A DNA stretch of 43,679 nt from Acidobacteriota bacterium (GCA_016789605.1 JAEUQO010000126.1:1-43679), one strand, 5' to 3'; shown: positions 25,666 through 36,651, counted from the stretch's first letter. The notes: generated by a model from the sequence alone, not told the origin. Made by a program: numbers and translations.

Positions 25666-25831
25666 TGTCTTCCGGTCTTTTGGGCTAACGTCAGCAAGCC
25701 AACGTCACGAATTGCTGCTTGGGAAGAACTGACAAATGGGCGCGTCAGAACTGATTCCGTAAAGCTATTTGGCTGAGCGCTCTTTTAGATGTACCACAAC
25801 ATCTTTGGCTGGCAAAGGCTTATTTGCGCTG

Positions 25832-25862
25832 GGAACAGCCTGCCTGAGGTGCAGGCTGTTCC
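25832..25862 (-). terminator. Hairpin after the MFS transporter gene
   Basis: GGAACAGCCTGC (25832-25843) pairs perfectly with GCAGGCTGTTCC (25851-25862) around a 7-nt loop, 27 bp beyond the transporter stop. No strong T-run follows on the minus strand, but stem strength and place suit a terminator. Confidence 0.6.
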
Positions 25863-25889
25863 AGCCTCGTATTGAGGTTTCGCTCTGGC

Positions 25890-27191
25890 TTAATCCACCT
25901 TGGCCGGTTCCATTTTGGGAACCAGCAGATGAATCAGTCCCCACGCCACAACATACGCAACCCCCGCCACCACAAACATCGGCAGGTAATAGTTGGGATT
26001 TTTGTCGAGCACTTTACCGGCATAGAGCGGCAACAAAATGCCGCCAATAGCTCCGGCGCAACTGCCGATGCCAACCACGGAACCGACCGCTTTGCGCGGG
26101 AACATATCCGCCGTCAGGGTGAACAGATTGGCCGACCAGCCCTGATGCGCGCCTGCGGCAATGCCGACCAGAATGGCGGCGGTCCAAGCGTTGTGCGCGT
26201 AATACGCCACGATGACCATCGGCATGGTGATCGCAAACGCAAGCATGGTCGTTTTACGTGCCCAGTTCACCGTCCAGCCGCGTTTGATCAACCACGAAGA
26301 CACCCAGCCGCCGCCGACTGACCCGACGTCTGCGATCAGATACACCGTCGTCAAATAAGGGATGAGGGCCGTGCCTTTGACGCCGTAATTTTTGTCGAGG
26401 AATTTGGCCATCCAAAACAGATAGAACCACCAAACCGGATCGGTAAGCATTTTGCCCACGGCAAACGCCCACAACTGGCGATAACCCAGCAAACTGAGCC
26501 AGGGCGTTTTTTCGACTTTTTCTTCCGCTTCGCCTTCGCGAATCAGCTTGAACTCTTCGGCGGACAACCGCGTGTGGTCTTCGGGGCGCTGATACAGCCA
26601 CCACCAGAAAAATAACCAGAGAAAGCCAACGCCGCCCGTGAACAAAAATGCGCTTTGCCAGCCGTAATACTTGCTCAAGGTCAACGCCGTAATCGGCGCA
26701 ACAATTGCCCCGACATTGGTGCCTGCGTTGAAAATACCGGTGGCCAGCGCGCGTTCTTTTTTCGGAAACCATTCAGCGACGGTTTTGACTGAAGCGGGAA
26801 AGTTGGCGGCTTCGCCAATGCCCAGGAAAAACCGGGCGATCATGAAGCCAAACGCGCTGGCTGCCAGCGCGTGGCCCATACCCGCCAATGACCAAATGAT
26901 CAGCGCAATGGCAAAGCCCAGCTTGACGCCAATACGATCAAGCACGCCGCCCCAAACCAAAAACATGCCGGCATACGCAATCTGAAACCAGATAACGATT
27001 TGGCTGTATTCCGACTCGGTCCAGCCGATCTTGGATTGCAATTCTGGCGCGAGCGTACCGAGCACCTGGCGGTCTATGTAATTGACCACCGTAGCGAAAA
27101 AAAGCAGCGCGCAGACATACCAGCGCAGATTTTTGATCTTCGAGACCGCCGCTGTCGCAGTGGCCCCCGCAGGCGTGGCTTGGCGTTCCAT
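25890..27191 (-). CDS. MFS transporter, ExuT-like (anion:cation symporter family)
   Basis: A 433-residue inner-membrane protein with about 12 hydrophobic segments. It resembles the ACS branch of the major facilitator superfamily, which includes the hexuronate transporter ExuT. Features are FATVVNYIDRQVLGTLAPEL near the start, the loop GGVLDRIGVKLGFAIALIIW, ARFFLGIGEAANFPASVKTV, EWFPKKERALATGIFNAGTN, and KAVGSVVGIGSCAGAIGGIL in the C-terminal half. ATG 27191 follows GGAGGG, and a longer N-terminal extension is not needed. Uronate as substrate is inferred from family and from uxaC in the same window with a matching upstream palindrome; other organic acids are possible. It is transcribed alone. 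Confidence 0.87.
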   Translation of the reverse strand: MERQATPAGATATAAVSKIKNLRWYVCALLFFATVVNYIDRQVLGTLAPELQSKIGWTESEYSQIVIWFQIAYAGMFLVWGGVLDRIGVKLGFAIALIIWSLAGMGHALAASAFGFMIARFFLGIGEAANFPASVKTVAEWFPKKERALATGIFNAGTNVGAIVAPITALTLSKYYGWQSAFLFTGGVGFLWLFFWWWLYQRPEDHTRLSAEEFKLIREGEAEEKVEKTPWLSLLGYRQLWAFAVGKMLTDPVWWFYLFWMAKFLDKNYGVKGTALIPYLTTVYLIADVGSVGGGWVSSWLIKRGWTVNWARKTTMLAFAITMPMVIVAYYAHNAWTAAILVGIAAGAHQGWSANLFTLTADMFPRKAVGSVVGIGSCAGAIGGILLPLYAGKVLDKNPNYYLPMFVVAGVAYVVAWGLIHLLVPKMEPAKVD

Positions 27192-27868
27192 CAAAGCCCT
27201 CCGATTTGGTGATGCGAAAATGTAGGAAGTGAGTCGCTTTCGACAAAAGCGCGCGTAGCATAGTTGAGTGTGCACGTTGGGGCAACCGTCGTTGGCATTT
27301 TTCGGAACGGTCCGGCCCAAAGTTGGAAGCCCCTGCCTTCCTGGTAAAAAATTGTCTGGCTGAATGTGCGGGACAGATTTGTGGTCACCAAACTTCGGCC
27401 AATCAGTCGCCATTTTCGTTGACACTTGGTCAAACCATCCTGATAATCCGCGCAGCCGCTGGTCAAAAAAGCAGTACACAGAAAACGCACTCAAGCACAA
27501 AGCTTCCCAAATAACTGAACCGCGGCCCTCCGACTGTGACAGGCTTTGCTGGAAAGTAAAACTAAAGGTAGTTCTTCCTGGGAAGTTTCATCTAAACACG
27601 TAATCGAAATATCAGAACCTGGCATTACGGTAACCAAGCCGTTGCACCGATTTGTGTCTTGAACGCAGCCCAAGTGGCGCGGCCCCATTCCGCATAGCGT
27701 TTCAGAACGGGTACCACCTGATTTGGTGCACAACGTCGCCTCGTCTGTGTCTGCAGAACGTCGGTCTGACTCCTGGTGAGGTTGCCGCTGTCGGACGATC
27801 CAACGCCACAATGTGCGTTGCGGTCGCGCCCGATCTCTCACGTGCCACAAACCCTGGAGTCATTTGTC
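27192..27868. other. Gene-free divergent intergenic region
   Basis: About 675 bp between the divergent MFS transporter and Gfo/Idh/MocA genes. I see no convincing gene, RNA or repeat. It holds a TGGT-N3-ACCA palindrome at 27427-27437 and TGGT-C-ACCA at 27382-27390. It should carry two divergent promoters. Confidence 0.6.
27426..27438. promoter_or_regulatory. Candidate operator upstream of the ExuT-like gene
   Basis: TTGGT-CAA-ACCAT lies about 235 bp upstream of the transporter start. It matches the uxaC-upstream site TTGGT-TTT-ACCAA in half-site and spacing, with one flanking mismatch. TGGT-N3-ACCA alone is expected roughly once by chance in a window of this size, so confidence depends on place and on the uxaC match. 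Confidence 0.35.
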
Positions 27869-28987
27869 ATGTCTGAGCAGAAACCGCCACGTCGCGATTT
27901 CCTGAAAACGACTGCTGCGTCTGCGGCGGGGCTGACGGTCAACTCGTTGCTGTCCCACAATGCCCGCGCCAATGCGCCGCGCATTCGGTTTGGCGTCATC
28001 GGTCTGAATCACGGTCACATCAATGGCCAGACACGCGCAGTGATACGCGGCGGCGGCGAACTGGTTTCGTTTTACGCCAAAGAGCCGGACCTGGCCGCGG
28101 CGTTTGCCAAACAATTTCCCCAGGCCAAACAGGCGCGCAGCGAAGCAGAGATTCTGGAAGACAAATCCATCCAGTTGGTGGTCAGTGCGTCCATCCCCAA
28201 CGAACGTGCGCCGCTGGGCGTGCGCGTTATGGAACACGGCAAGGATTTCATGGTGGACAAACCGGGCATCACCTCGCTCGCCCAACTGGCCGAAGTTCGC
28301 CGCGTGCAAGCGCGCACCAAACGCATCTATTCGATTATGTATAGCGAGCGGCTGGAAAACGGCGCCACCATCAAAGCCGGTGAACTGGTCAAAGCGGGGG
28401 CGATTGGCAAGGTCATTCAAACCATCGGATTAGGCCCGCATCGCATCAATCCGAAATCGCGTCCGGCCTGGTTTTGGGAGCGCAAGTATTTCGGCGGCAT
28501 CATTTGCGATATCGCGTCGCACCAGTTTGATCAGTTCCTGTTTTTCACCGGCTCGACCAGCGCCGAAATCGTCGCGGCGCAAATCCGCAACGTCAATCAT
28601 CCGCAATATCCGCAATTCGAAGATTTCGGCGATGTCATGCTGCGCGGCAATGGCGGCACCGGTTACATCCGCGTGGATTGGTTCACCCCGGACGGATTGA
28701 ACACCTGGGGCGATGGACGGCTGACGATTTTGGGCACGGAAGGTTTTATCGAGATTCGCAAAAATTGCGATCTGGGAGGCCGCGCAGGCGGCAACCACCT
28801 GTTTTTAGTCACGCAAAAAGAGACGCGCTATATCGAATGCGGCAAAGAACCGCTGCCGTACGGTGAACAGCTCGTCAACGACATCATCAACCGCACCGAA
28901 ACCGCCATGCCGCAAGCACATTGCTTTTTGGCGACCGAACTGGCTCTCAAAGCGCAACAACGAGCGCTGGAAACCAGCAAGCGTTAG
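27869..28987 (+). CDS. Tat-exported Gfo/Idh/MocA-family oxidoreductase
   Basis: A 372-residue NAD(P)-dependent oxidoreductase-like protein. It begins with a twin-arginine signal (PPRRDFLKTTAASAAGLTV, RR at 8-9). The Rossmann domain starts with IRFGVIGLNHGHING (about 39-53), and the nicotinamide-side motif appears as MVDKPG with Lys131 in the EKP position. The C-terminal sheet domain contains GGIICDIASHQFDQFLFFTG, with the usual Asp and His. Family members oxidise or epimerise sugars, inositols or their derivatives, and Tat-exported members with bound cofactor are common in Acidobacteriota. ATG 27869 follows CTGGAGT. It is transcribed divergently from the ExuT-like transporter, so a role with uronates or related sugars is possible but unproved. 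Confidence 0.9.
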   Translation: MSEQKPPRRDFLKTTAASAAGLTVNSLLSHNARANAPRIRFGVIGLNHGHINGQTRAVIRGGGELVSFYAKEPDLAAAFAKQFPQAKQARSEAEILEDKSIQLVVSASIPNERAPLGVRVMEHGKDFMVDKPGITSLAQLAEVRRVQARTKRIYSIMYSERLENGATIKAGELVKAGAIGKVIQTIGLGPHRINPKSRPAWFWERKYFGGIICDIASHQFDQFLFFTGSTSAEIVAAQIRNVNHPQYPQFEDFGDVMLRGNGGTGYIRVDWFTPDGLNTWGDGRLTILGTEGFIEIRKNCDLGGRAGGNHLFLVTQKETRYIECGKEPLPYGEQLVNDIINRTETAMPQAHCFLATELALKAQQRALETSKR

Positions 28988-29167
28988 TTATCGGCGTCAG
29001 TTAAAAGCCACGCAAGTCGGTTTCTGCCCTGAGCATCTGAACGCGCAGCAACAACAGCGCGTCATTTGCGGCGATTAGTAACCGAACATGATTGCCGTTC
29101 AATCAGGCTGACATTTTTATTCACCGGCGCGGCGTGTTTTTTGCGCCACGTCGCAACCGTCAAACTG

Positions 29168-29203
29168 TTGGTAAACGTTCTCCCTTGCGTAAGCGTTTGC
29201 CAA
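29168..29203. promoter_or_regulatory. Inverted repeat upstream of the fourth receptor
   Basis: TTGGTAAACGTT (29168-29179) and AGCGTTTGCCAA (29192-29203) are inverted copies with two mismatches and a 12-bp spacer, 39 bp before the receptor start. The half-site resembles LacI/GalR-type half operators. Weak evidence. Confidence 0.3.
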
Positions 29204-29242
29204 TGCAATCCGCCACTACCCCTAACTTCAGGAGGACCAAGT

Positions 29243-32200
29243 ATGAAGTATCTTCAGCTTGTAAATCGGCTGCTACGCCATTTGACCTGCGTAGGCCTGC
29301 CGGTTGCAGTCTGGTTGCTTGCGTTTGTCATCCAGAGCCAGGCACAAGTGCTCTATGGTTCGCTGGTTGGCAACGTAAAAGACAACAACGACGCCGTGGT
29401 CGGCGGTGCAACCGTTAAAATCACCAACAAAGCCACCAATCAGGTGCGCGATACGGTGACCAACGCGGAAGGCATCTATAACTTTTCCACCGTGCAAACT
29501 GGCGTGTATGAAATTACCGTCAGCAAACAAGGGTTCAAAACCTTTTCTCGTAGCAACGTCGAAGTAACGCTCAACAACATCACGCGTTCCGACGTTGCGC
29601 TGGAAATCGGGCAGGTTTCAGAAACCATTTCAGTCACGGCAGATGCGGCGCTGTTGCAAACCGACCGTGCCGAAGTGCGCGCGGAGCTGACCAGTCAGAC
29701 GCTGCAAAACGTGCCGATTCCGCCGGGCCGGAACTATCAACAGCTCTTCCGTTCGTTGCCGGGCATTACGCCGCCCACCAATGCGCACTCGATTCCGACC
29801 AATCCGTCGCGCGCGTTGCAATACAACGTCAACGGTACAAACTCCAGTTCGAACAACGTACGTATTGACGGCGCCAGCCAATACAATCTCTTTTTGCCGC
29901 ACGTGACCGCGTATGTCCCGTCGCTCGAAGCGATTGAAACCGTCAACGTGGTGACCAACAACTTTGACGCCGAACAGGGCTTGGCGGGCGGCGCAGCCGT
30001 CAACGTGCAAATCAAAAGCGGCACCAACAACCTGCACGGCTCGGCGTTTGAATACCACGACAACCATTTGACCAAGGCGCGTCCCTGGAACCTGACGCCC
30101 ATCAACGGTGTGGCGCAAGACAAACCCAAACGCGTTTACAACCAATTCGGCGGCACGCTGGGCGGCCCGATCATCAAAGACAAACTGTTTTATTTCGCCA
30201 GCTTTGAAGGCACCAATGACCGTCAGTTGGGTGCGCGTTTGCTCACCTTGCCGACGGCGGAAATGCGCAATGGTGATCTGTCGGGCGGCGGACTCGGCAT
30301 TTATGACCCCGCCACCGGCAATACCATCGGTCAAAATCGCACGGCATTTGCGGGCGGTATCATTCCTGCCGCACGCATTGACCCCATCGCCAAACTGATT
30401 CTGAAAGACCTGCCATTGCCCAACCGGCCCGGTTTCACCAATAACTATTACGCGACCGCGCCGTACGCATTTGACAGAAAAACGGTTGACGCCAAAGTCA
30501 ATTACAACGTCAACGAAAAGCTGACGACCTATGGCCGCTTCAGCTTCCTGACCTACAAGCAATTGAATCCGGGCGCGCTCGGTCCGCTTGATGGCGTGGG
30601 CACCGCGCCGCAAGGCGGTAACACGGGCGTCGGTTCCGGCGAAACCTATGGCGTGACTATCGCGGGCGTGTATACGCTCAGCACCAATTTCATCATTGAC
30701 GCCAACGTTGGTTACACGCGTCAGGGCACGAGTTCGGAACAAGGCTTCCTCGACAAAAAGATCGGCCTGGACGTGTTGGGCATTCCCGGCACCAACGGCA
30801 CGCGTAGTTTTGAAAACGGCTGGCCACGGTTTGCGATCTCAGGTTTCGCCAACCTGGGCGTGCAAGACGCGTTCATGCCGTATACGCGTAATGACCCGCA
30901 GTGGGTGTACGTGACGAACTTCAACTGGACGCGGCGCAACCACAACATCCGTTTCGGGATGGACATCGCGCGGCAAACCTTGAATCACCTGCAAGCCGAA
31001 TGGAACGGCGGCGGCACTGCCGAACCTAGTTCTGGCGGCTTCCTTTTCGGCACTGGCCCGACGCAATTGTGCACAGCGGCTAATGCTGCTGGCACAGCCT
31101 GCGCGTCTTTCCAGCAAGCCAACCAATTTAACTCATTCGCCACCTTCTTATTGGGCTATCACACTGGCGCGGGACGCACGTTTCTGGTGGAACCGCCCAT
31201 CATCTACAAATCACAGGCATACAGCTTCTATGTCCGTGATGCCTGGCAAGTGAACCAAAAACTGACGCTGAGCATCGGCACGCGTTACGAGTATTACCCG
31301 ATGCCGCAACGCGCAGATCGCGGTATTGAACGTTACGATGTGGCAACCAACACCATGCTGGTTTGCGGCGTCGGCAGCGTGCCCAAAGATTGCGGCGTCA
31401 AAATGAGCAAGAAGCTGTTTTCGCCGCGTTTGGGTATTGCCTGGCGTATCAACGATTCGACCGTGCTGCGCACCGGCTATGGGTTGACGTATGACCCGAT
31501 CAGCCTGGCACGCACCTTCCGCACGAACTATCCGATGCTCTTGGCGTTCAACATCGTGGCGCCCAACTCGGCGGCTCCGGCGGGTCTGTTGAAAAACGGC
31601 ATTCCGGTTACGCCCAGCGTGCCCATCAATGACGGCAAAGTTTCGGTTCCCGGCACGGTCAACGTGCTGACCTTGGGCGACAGCTTCCGTCGTCCGTATA
31701 TCCAATCCTGGAACCTGGTGCTCGAAAAGAACGTCGGCCTGGGCTTTGTCGCGTCGGCGGGTTACATCGCCACGCGCACCGTCGGACAATCGGGACAAAT
31801 CAACCTGAATGCCGGTTTGGTCGGCGGCGGTACCGCCAGCCAACCGCTCAATCAGAAATTTGGCCGCGTGGCGTCAACCAACCTGCAAAACGGCATGGCC
31901 AACTCTCATTACGATTCCTTGCAAACAACCTTGAAGCGTCGCTTCTCGGGTGGCTTGCAAATGCAGGCGTCGTATACCTGGAGCAAGGGCATTGGCCTGG
32001 CGAATCTGGGCGGTGACAATGACGGCGGTCTGGCCATCAACGAACCAAACTTCCGCAACCTGAATCGCTCTGTGCTCGGCATCAACATCCCGCACAACCT
32101 GCAATTCTCTGGCTCCTGGGAATTGCCCTTTGGCAAAGGCAAACGCTGGTTGAGCGATAACGCAGTGACTTCGGCGTTGACCGGCGGCTGGCAATTGAGC

Positions 32201-32707
32201 TGGTTGTATGGCGCATTCTCAGGCACGCCGTTCAGCGTGACCTCAAGCGGTACGTCGCTCAATGCGCCGGGCAGCACGCAACGCGCTGATCTGGTCAAAT
32301 CCGAAGTCCAGAAACTGGGCGGCATCGGTGTCGGTACGCCGTACTACGATCCGACCGCTTTTGCCCCGGTGACGACCGTACGTTTTGGTACGGCGGCATT
32401 CAACCTCTTGCAAAGCCCTGGCACGTCGAATCTGGATTTGGGACTCTTCCGCGAATTTCGCATTACGGAAGGCATCAAACTTCAATTCCGTGCGGAAGCC
32501 TTCAACGCGACGAATACGCCGCACTTTGCCGCTCCGGGTGGCAACGCGTCGGCGCCTTCGCGTGACGCAGCGGGCAACATTCTGACGGACCCCGTCACGG
32601 GGTTGCCGCGCCTGAACGGCTTTATGGAAGTCACGAACACTCGTTCCTTCGGACGTGAAGGAATTGACGAACGCGTCTTCCGCTTCGGTCTGCGCCTGAG
32701 CTTCTAA
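29243..32707 (+). CDS. Oar-type TonB-dependent receptor
   Basis: A 1154-residue outer-membrane receptor. It has a signal peptide (about 1-35, ending IQSQAQ) and a carboxypeptidase-regulatory-like domain (about 38-125: [20 protein letters not shown], then [20 protein letters not shown]). The plug ([20 protein letters not shown], then [20 protein letters not shown], then [18 protein letters not shown]) is followed by a barrel ending in FRFGLRLSF. The start is ATG 29243, with AGGAGG in front; longer in-frame starts are not supported by a site. It is followed by a terminator-like hairpin and then a PQQ dehydrogenase, TPR protein and FG-GAP protein. The substrate is unknown. Confidence 0.93.
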   Translation: MKYLQLVNRLLRHLTCVGLPVAVWLLAFVIQSQAQVLYGSLVGNVKDNNDAVVGGATVKITNKATNQVRDTVTNAEGIYNFSTVQTGVYEITVSKQGFKTFSRSNVEVTLNNITRSDVALEIGQVSETISVTADAALLQTDRAEVRAELTSQTLQNVPIPPGRNYQQLFRSLPGITPPTNAHSIPTNPSRALQYNVNGTNSSSNNVRIDGASQYNLFLPHVTAYVPSLEAIETVNVVTNNFDAEQGLAGGAAVNVQIKSGTNNLHGSAFEYHDNHLTKARPWNLTPINGVAQDKPKRVYNQFGGTLGGPIIKDKLFYFASFEGTNDRQLGARLLTLPTAEMRNGDLSGGGLGIYDPATGNTIGQNRTAFAGGIIPAARIDPIAKLILKDLPLPNRPGFTNNYYATAPYAFDRKTVDAKVNYNVNEKLTTYGRFSFLTYKQLNPGALGPLDGVGTAPQGGNTGVGSGETYGVTIAGVYTLSTNFIIDANVGYTRQGTSSEQGFLDKKIGLDVLGIPGTNGTRSFENGWPRFAISGFANLGVQDAFMPYTRNDPQWVYVTNFNWTRRNHNIRFGMDIARQTLNHLQAEWNGGGTAEPSSGGFLFGTGPTQLCTAANAAGTACASFQQANQFNSFATFLLGYHTGAGRTFLVEPPIIYKSQAYSFYVRDAWQVNQKLTLSIGTRYEYYPMPQRADRGIERYDVATNTMLVCGVGSVPKDCGVKMSKKLFSPRLGIAWRINDSTVLRTGYGLTYDPISLARTFRTNYPMLLAFNIVAPNSAAPAGLLKNGIPVTPSVPINDGKVSVPGTVNVLTLGDSFRRPYIQSWNLVLEKNVGLGFVASAGYIATRTVGQSGQINLNAGLVGGGTASQPLNQKFGRVASTNLQNGMANSHYDSLQTTLKRRFSGGLQMQASYTWSKGIGLANLGGDNDGGLAINEPNFRNLNRSVLGINIPHNLQFSGSWELPFGKGKRWLSDNAVTSALTGGWQLSWLYGAFSGTPFSVTSSGTSLNAPGSTQRADLVKSEVQKLGGIGVGTPYYDPTAFAPVTTVRFGTAAFNLLQSPGTSNLDLGLFREFRITEGIKLQFRAEAFNATNTPHFAAPGGNASAPSRDAAGNILTDPVTGLPRLNGFMEVTNTRSFGREGIDERVFRFGLRLSF

Positions 32708-32739
32708 GGCAACTGCGAAAGCAACAGGCCAGCTTGACT

Positions 32740-32778
32740 TGAGGGGGTTGCGCTCTGCAATCCCCTCATTTACTTTTG
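32740..32778 (+). terminator. Terminator after the fourth receptor
   Basis: GAGGGGGTTGC (32741-32751) pairs with GCAATCCCCTC (32757-32767) with one G-U pair and a 5-nt loop, followed by ATTTACTTTTG. It lies 33 bp after the stop. Confidence 0.7.
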
Positions 32779-32824
32779 GGCGCTCGATAGACGACGATTC
32801 CGCGCAACTTCTCCTGACAAAACG

Positions 32825-34975
32825 ATGACAAACAAATACTGGAAGCTGGGACTGGTTTTCGGATTGGCCGTGCTGACCATACTCGTTGGGCGGTCAACCT
32901 TGCCTCATGAACTGGCTGGCGCAGCAACCGTGACACAGGAATGGCGCAGCTATGGCGGCGGGGCGGAAAACACACATTACTCTCCGTTGCGGCAAATCAA
33001 CCGCGACAACGTCAAACAATTGCAGGTAGCCTGGACCTATGACACGGGCGATGCCTTTGACGGATCAGAGCTGCAATGCAATCCGCTGATCATCAACGGC
33101 GTGTTGTACGGCACAACGCCCAAGCTGCGCGTCTTTGCGCTGGACGCCACGACCGGCAAAGAGCGTTGGAGCTTCGACCCGAACGAAGGTCAGCGGCCAC
33201 AGGGCGCGCAGCGCAATCGCGGCGTGACGTATTGGGCGGGCGATGGACAGCCGCGCATTTACTTCGCTTTCCGCAACTGGCTTTACGCGCTGGACGCGAA
33301 AACCGGCCAACCGGTCGCGGATTTCGGCAAGGCCGGCAAAGTAGACCTGCGCGATGGTTTGGGCCGACCGGACGCTGCGCGTTTGACCGTGGGCATTACG
33401 ACGCCGGGCGTCATTTACAAAGACCTGTTGATCGTCGGCAGCATCGTCAGCGAAAGCTTGCCCGCCGCGCCGGGACACATTCGCGCCTACGATTTGCGCA
33501 CAGGCAAAATGCGCTGGATTTTCCATACGATTCCGCATCCGGGCGAATTCGGCTATGACACCTGGCCCAAAGACGCCTGGCATTACAGCGGCGGCACAAA
33601 CGCCTGGGCGGGTTTGGCGCTGGATGAAAAACGCGGCCTGCTGTTCGCGCCGACCGGTTCGGCGACTTACGATTTTTACGGCGCGAATCGGCATGGCGAC
33701 AATCTGTTTTCCAACACGCTGCTGTGTCTGGACGCAGCAACAGGCCAGCGCAAATGGCATTTTCAAACCATCCGGCACGACATGTGGGATCGTGATTTGC
33801 CGATGGCTCCGGCGCTGGTGACGTTGCGTAAGGATGGCCGCACGATTGACGCCGTGGCGCAAACCACCAAATCCGGCCACATCTTCATTTTCGAGCGCGA
33901 AACCGGCAAGCCTGTTTTCCCGATTGAATATCACAAGGTGTCCACCACCGGACTCGACGGCGAACAGCCCGCCGACACACAGCCTTTGCCGGTGCTGCCT
34001 CCGCCGATTGGGCGGCAGATGATGACCGAAGCAATGGTCACCAACCGCACGCCGGAAGCGCATCGCGACGCGCTGGAACGGTTTCGCAAACTTCGCAGCG
34101 TAGGCCAGTTCGATCCGCCCGGTTTGCAAGGTTCGATCGTGCTGCCGGGTTTTGACGGCGGGCCAGGCTGGGGCGGAGGCGCGTTCGATCCCGCAAGCGG
34201 TCTGTTCATCATCAATTCCAACGAAGTGCCGTGCATTTTGAAAATGGTTGAACGCCCGAAATCGAAAGCGCAGGAAAGCGCGCGTAGTTTGTTTGCGCGC
34301 GATTGCGCCAGTTGCCACGGTAAAGACTGGCAAGGCTCGCCGCCACAGTTTCCCGCGCTCGTCGGATTGGAAAGCAAATACAAAGCGGAAGATTTGCACG
34401 CCATTCTGCGCAACGGCATTGGCCGCATGCCGGGCTTTGCCGCATTGGGCGATGAAGGAATTAAAGCCGTGACGCGCTTGCTGCTGACCGGCGAAGACAC
34501 CAAAATCTCTGCCGGGCAAGGCGGTTCCGCGATTGATCTGAAATACACGATTGAAGGCTACACGCGATTTTTTGACAAAGACGGTTATCCGGCAATCACG
34601 CCGCCCTGGGGAACGCTCAACGCCGTTGACCTGAACAAAGGCAAAATCGTCTGGCAGGTTCCGCTCGGCGAACACCCTGAACTCGCGGCCAAAGGAATCA
34701 AAGACACAGGCAGTTGGAATTATGGCGGCCCGATTGTCACCGCAGGCGGATTGGTGTTTATCGGCGCGACCAATTACGACCGTAAATTCCGCGCCTTTGA
34801 CAAAGCGACGGGCAAATTGCTGTGGGAAAGCCTGCTGCCGTTTTCGGGGAATGCCACACCTGCGACATATCAGATTGCGGGCCGCCAATACGTCGTCATC
34901 GCGGCGGGCGGCGGCAAACGCGGAGCGCCCTCAGGCGGCAGCTTCATCGCGTTTGCCTTACCATCCACCAAATAA
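32825..34975 (+). CDS. PQQ-dependent dehydrogenase with inserted cytochrome c domain
   Basis: A 716-residue exported quinoprotein of the eight-bladed propeller type. It has an N-terminal signal or anchor (about 8-34), then [20 protein letters not shown] (the start of most PQQ glucose/alcohol dehydrogenases), repeated blade motifs such as [22 protein letters not shown] and [15 protein letters not shown], and [15 protein letters not shown] in the active-site region. A class I cytochrome c domain is inserted late in the propeller, with CASCH (Cys494, Cys497, His498) and a probable axial Met535 (GRMPGF). It should oxidise a sugar or alcohol in the periplasm and pass electrons through its own haem to the respiratory chain. 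The substrate is not determined. TPR and FG-GAP genes follow on the same strand. Confidence 0.92.
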   Translation: MTNKYWKLGLVFGLAVLTILVGRSTLPHELAGAATVTQEWRSYGGGAENTHYSPLRQINRDNVKQLQVAWTYDTGDAFDGSELQCNPLIINGVLYGTTPKLRVFALDATTGKERWSFDPNEGQRPQGAQRNRGVTYWAGDGQPRIYFAFRNWLYALDAKTGQPVADFGKAGKVDLRDGLGRPDAARLTVGITTPGVIYKDLLIVGSIVSESLPAAPGHIRAYDLRTGKMRWIFHTIPHPGEFGYDTWPKDAWHYSGGTNAWAGLALDEKRGLLFAPTGSATYDFYGANRHGDNLFSNTLLCLDAATGQRKWHFQTIRHDMWDRDLPMAPALVTLRKDGRTIDAVAQTTKSGHIFIFERETGKPVFPIEYHKVSTTGLDGEQPADTQPLPVLPPPIGRQMMTEAMVTNRTPEAHRDALERFRKLRSVGQFDPPGLQGSIVLPGFDGGPGWGGGAFDPASGLFIINSNEVPCILKMVERPKSKAQESARSLFARDCASCHGKDWQGSPPQFPALVGLESKYKAEDLHAILRNGIGRMPGFAALGDEGIKAVTRLLLTGEDTKISAGQGGSAIDLKYTIEGYTRFFDKDGYPAITPPWGTLNAVDLNKGKIVWQVPLGEHPELAAKGIKDTGSWNYGGPIVTAGGLVFIGATNYDRKFRAFDKATGKLLWESLLPFSGNATPATYQIAGRQYVVIAAGGGKRGAPSGGSFIAFALPSTK

Positions 34976-34991
34976 CTTCGGGAAAGCTGTT

Positions 34992-35021
34992 GGCTGAGGC
35001 GCGTTGCGGCGCGCTTCAGCC
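34992..35021 (+). terminator. Hairpin between PQQ dehydrogenase and TPR genes
   Basis: GGCTGAGGCGCG (34992-35003) pairs with CGCGCTTCAGCC (35010-35021), with one wobble and a 6-nt loop. It lies 17 bp after the dehydrogenase stop and 14 bp before the TPR start. No T-run follows; it may attenuate or stabilise rather than terminate. Confidence 0.45.
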
Positions 35022-35034
35022 CCAAGATAAAACC

Positions 35035-36492
35035 ATGCCTCCTGACAGAAGTTCCGGGATTCGACAACGAATGGCCTGGGCCGTACGACACGCGCTCTGC
35101 GGCCTGGCGTTCGCGTATGCCTGCTTGCTTGCGCCTGCGCTCCATGCCCAAACGTTGCCTGAGCTGCCCGTCATCGCGCTCGAAGGATTTGAGCCAGACA
35201 TCAAGGAACAGTTACAGAAAGCACGCGACCGCGTACAGACCAATCCGCGTGACGCCGAAGCCAACGGCTGGCTGGGCCTGACCTTGCACGCCTATGACCT
35301 TTATGAAAGCGCCCTACCCTGTTATGAACGCGCGCACCTGCTCGCGCCCAAAGAACTTCGCTGGGCGTATTACCTGGGCATGACCCAGGCGTCTTTAGGC
35401 AAACAACGCGAAGCCGCGACGGCATTCAAGGCCGTGTTGAAACTGGAAGCCGACCACTTGCCTGCGCAATTGCGTCTGGCCGACGCCTTGCTCGCCGATA
35501 ACCAGCTCAGCGAAAGCCAGCAGTTTTACGAACTCGTGCTCAAACGCAACGCCAACATCGCCCAGGCCCATTACGGCCTGGGGCGCATCGCAACCGCCAA
35601 CGGCAAAGCCAACGACGCCGTCAGTCGCTATCGCAAAGCGTTGGAACTGTTCCCGGAATTTGGCGCGGCGCATTATGCGCTGGGGTTGGCATTGCGCGAT
35701 CAAGGATTGACCAGCGAAGCGCAACAACACCTGTCGCTGTCGCAACAATTGAAACTTTCGCGGCCTACGTTGGAAGACCCGCTGATCATGTCTTTGGCCG
35801 AAATGAACGCGGGCGCAACCAAACACCTCAAACGCGGTGTCTTGCTCGATGGCCAGGGTCAGTTGCCCGCAGCCATCGCCGAACACGAACAGGCGCTGGA
35901 AGTGAATCCCTGGTTGTTGCAGGCTCATATCAATTTGATTTCGCTCTATGGCCGCGCCAATCAACCCGAAAAAGCCCAGGAGCATTACCGCAAAGTCATC
36001 GGCATCAATCCGGATTTGCCTGAAAGCTATTACAACTACGGCGTTTTGCTGGTGGGCTTGCAACAAAACAAAGAGGCGGAACAAGCCTTTCAAAAATGTT
36101 TGCAGCTCAATCCCTATTACGCCGAAGCGCACCACAATTACGCCGTGTTGATCGAACGCGAAGGCCGTCTGGACGAAGCCGCGTCGCATTACCGCAAAGC
36201 CATCGAAAACCAACCCGGCTATCGGCTGGCGCATTTTCATCTGGGCCGCATTCTGGTCAATCAGGACAAATTGCCCGAAGCGATCAAACACTTTGAACAG
36301 ACCTTGCAACCCGAAGACAGTCAAACACCGCTTTTCACGTATGCGTTGGGGGCGACACACATCCGCGCAGGCAATCGCGAAAAAGGCATTCCGTATTTAC
36401 GCGAAGCCTTGAAACGCGCCACCAGTTTGCAACAAACGCAACTGGCCGCCAGCATCGAACGCGATCTGAAGCTGCTCGAACAGGCGAAGTGA
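35035..36492 (+). CDS. Exported tetratricopeptide-repeat protein
   Basis: A 485-residue protein with a signal peptide ([20 protein letters not shown]) followed by many TPR units through most of its length. Examples are [100 protein letters not shown] and [23 protein letters not shown] arrays are protein-binding scaffolds. It follows the PQQ dehydrogenase by 59 bp and precedes the FG-GAP/ASPIC-UnbV gene; TPR and ASPIC-UnbV proteins are commonly paired in Acidobacteriota and Planctomycetes. ATG 35035 is used because it places the signal peptide near the N-terminus. The partner is unknown. Confidence 0.88.
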   Translation: MPPDRSSGIRQRMAWAVRHALCGLAFAYACLLAPALHAQTLPELPVIALEGFEPDIKEQLQKARDRVQTNPRDAEANGWLGLTLHAYDLYESALPCYERAHLLAPKELRWAYYLGMTQASLGKQREAATAFKAVLKLEADHLPAQLRLADALLADNQLSESQQFYELVLKRNANIAQAHYGLGRIATANGKANDAVSRYRKALELFPEFGAAHYALGLALRDQGLTSEAQQHLSLSQQLKLSRPTLEDPLIMSLAEMNAGATKHLKRGVLLDGQGQLPAAIAEHEQALEVNPWLLQAHINLISLYGRANQPEKAQEHYRKVIGINPDLPESYYNYGVLLVGLQQNKEAEQAFQKCLQLNPYYAEAHHNYAVLIEREGRLDEAASHYRKAIENQPGYRLAHFHLGRILVNQDKLPEAIKHFEQTLQPEDSQTPLFTYALGATHIRAGNREKGIPYLREALKRATSLQQTQLAASIERDLKLLEQAK

Positions 36493-36503
36493 GGTGGAAA
36501 AAT

Positions 36504-36537
36504 CAAAAGGCAAAAGGCAAAAGGCAAAAGGCAAAAG
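36504..36537. repeat. 7-bp tandem repeat CAAAAGG, left copy
   Basis: Four full CAAAAGG units plus CAAAAG lie directly after the TPR stop. An inverted copy of the same size (TTTTGCC units) lies at 36754-36787, about 216 bp away. The pair could fold into a long stem with a large loop. Confidence 0.85.
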
Positions 36538-36570
36538 TGCAGCGCAGCAGGAATAATCTCCTGGCGCGGT

Positions 36571-36641
36571 TCTAAGGCAGATTGGCGTGATTCGAAGGCA
36601 GACTCGCGTGGTTCGAAGGCAGATTGGTCTGGTTGGGAAGC
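36571..36641. repeat. 21-bp tandem repeats between the inverted 7-bp arrays
   Basis: Three 21-bp units, each with (T)C(G/T)AAGGCAGA(T/C)T-like cores, lie in a row from about 36571 to 36633 and are followed by a decayed start of a fourth. The 21-bp period is three times the 7-bp period of the flanking arrays. Confidence 0.7.
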
Positions 36642-36651
36642 GGAAGCCTAC

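Noticed and set aside
27382..27390. TGGT-C-ACCA as another uronate operator
   Set aside because: The half-site spacing is one base, not three as at the other two sites, and 9-bp palindromes of this kind arise easily by chance.
27491..27850. Minus-strand open frame of about 119 codons in the divergent intergenic region
   Set aside because: Composition is unlike a protein (rich in Arg, Ser and Cys), with no ribosome-binding site or family, and it lies over the promoter side of the oxidoreductase gene.
33065..34888. Long minus-strand open frame (about 607 codons) opposite the PQQ dehydrogenase
   Set aside because: The plus-strand frame has clear PQQ and haem motifs; the minus frame has none and is a codon-bias shadow.
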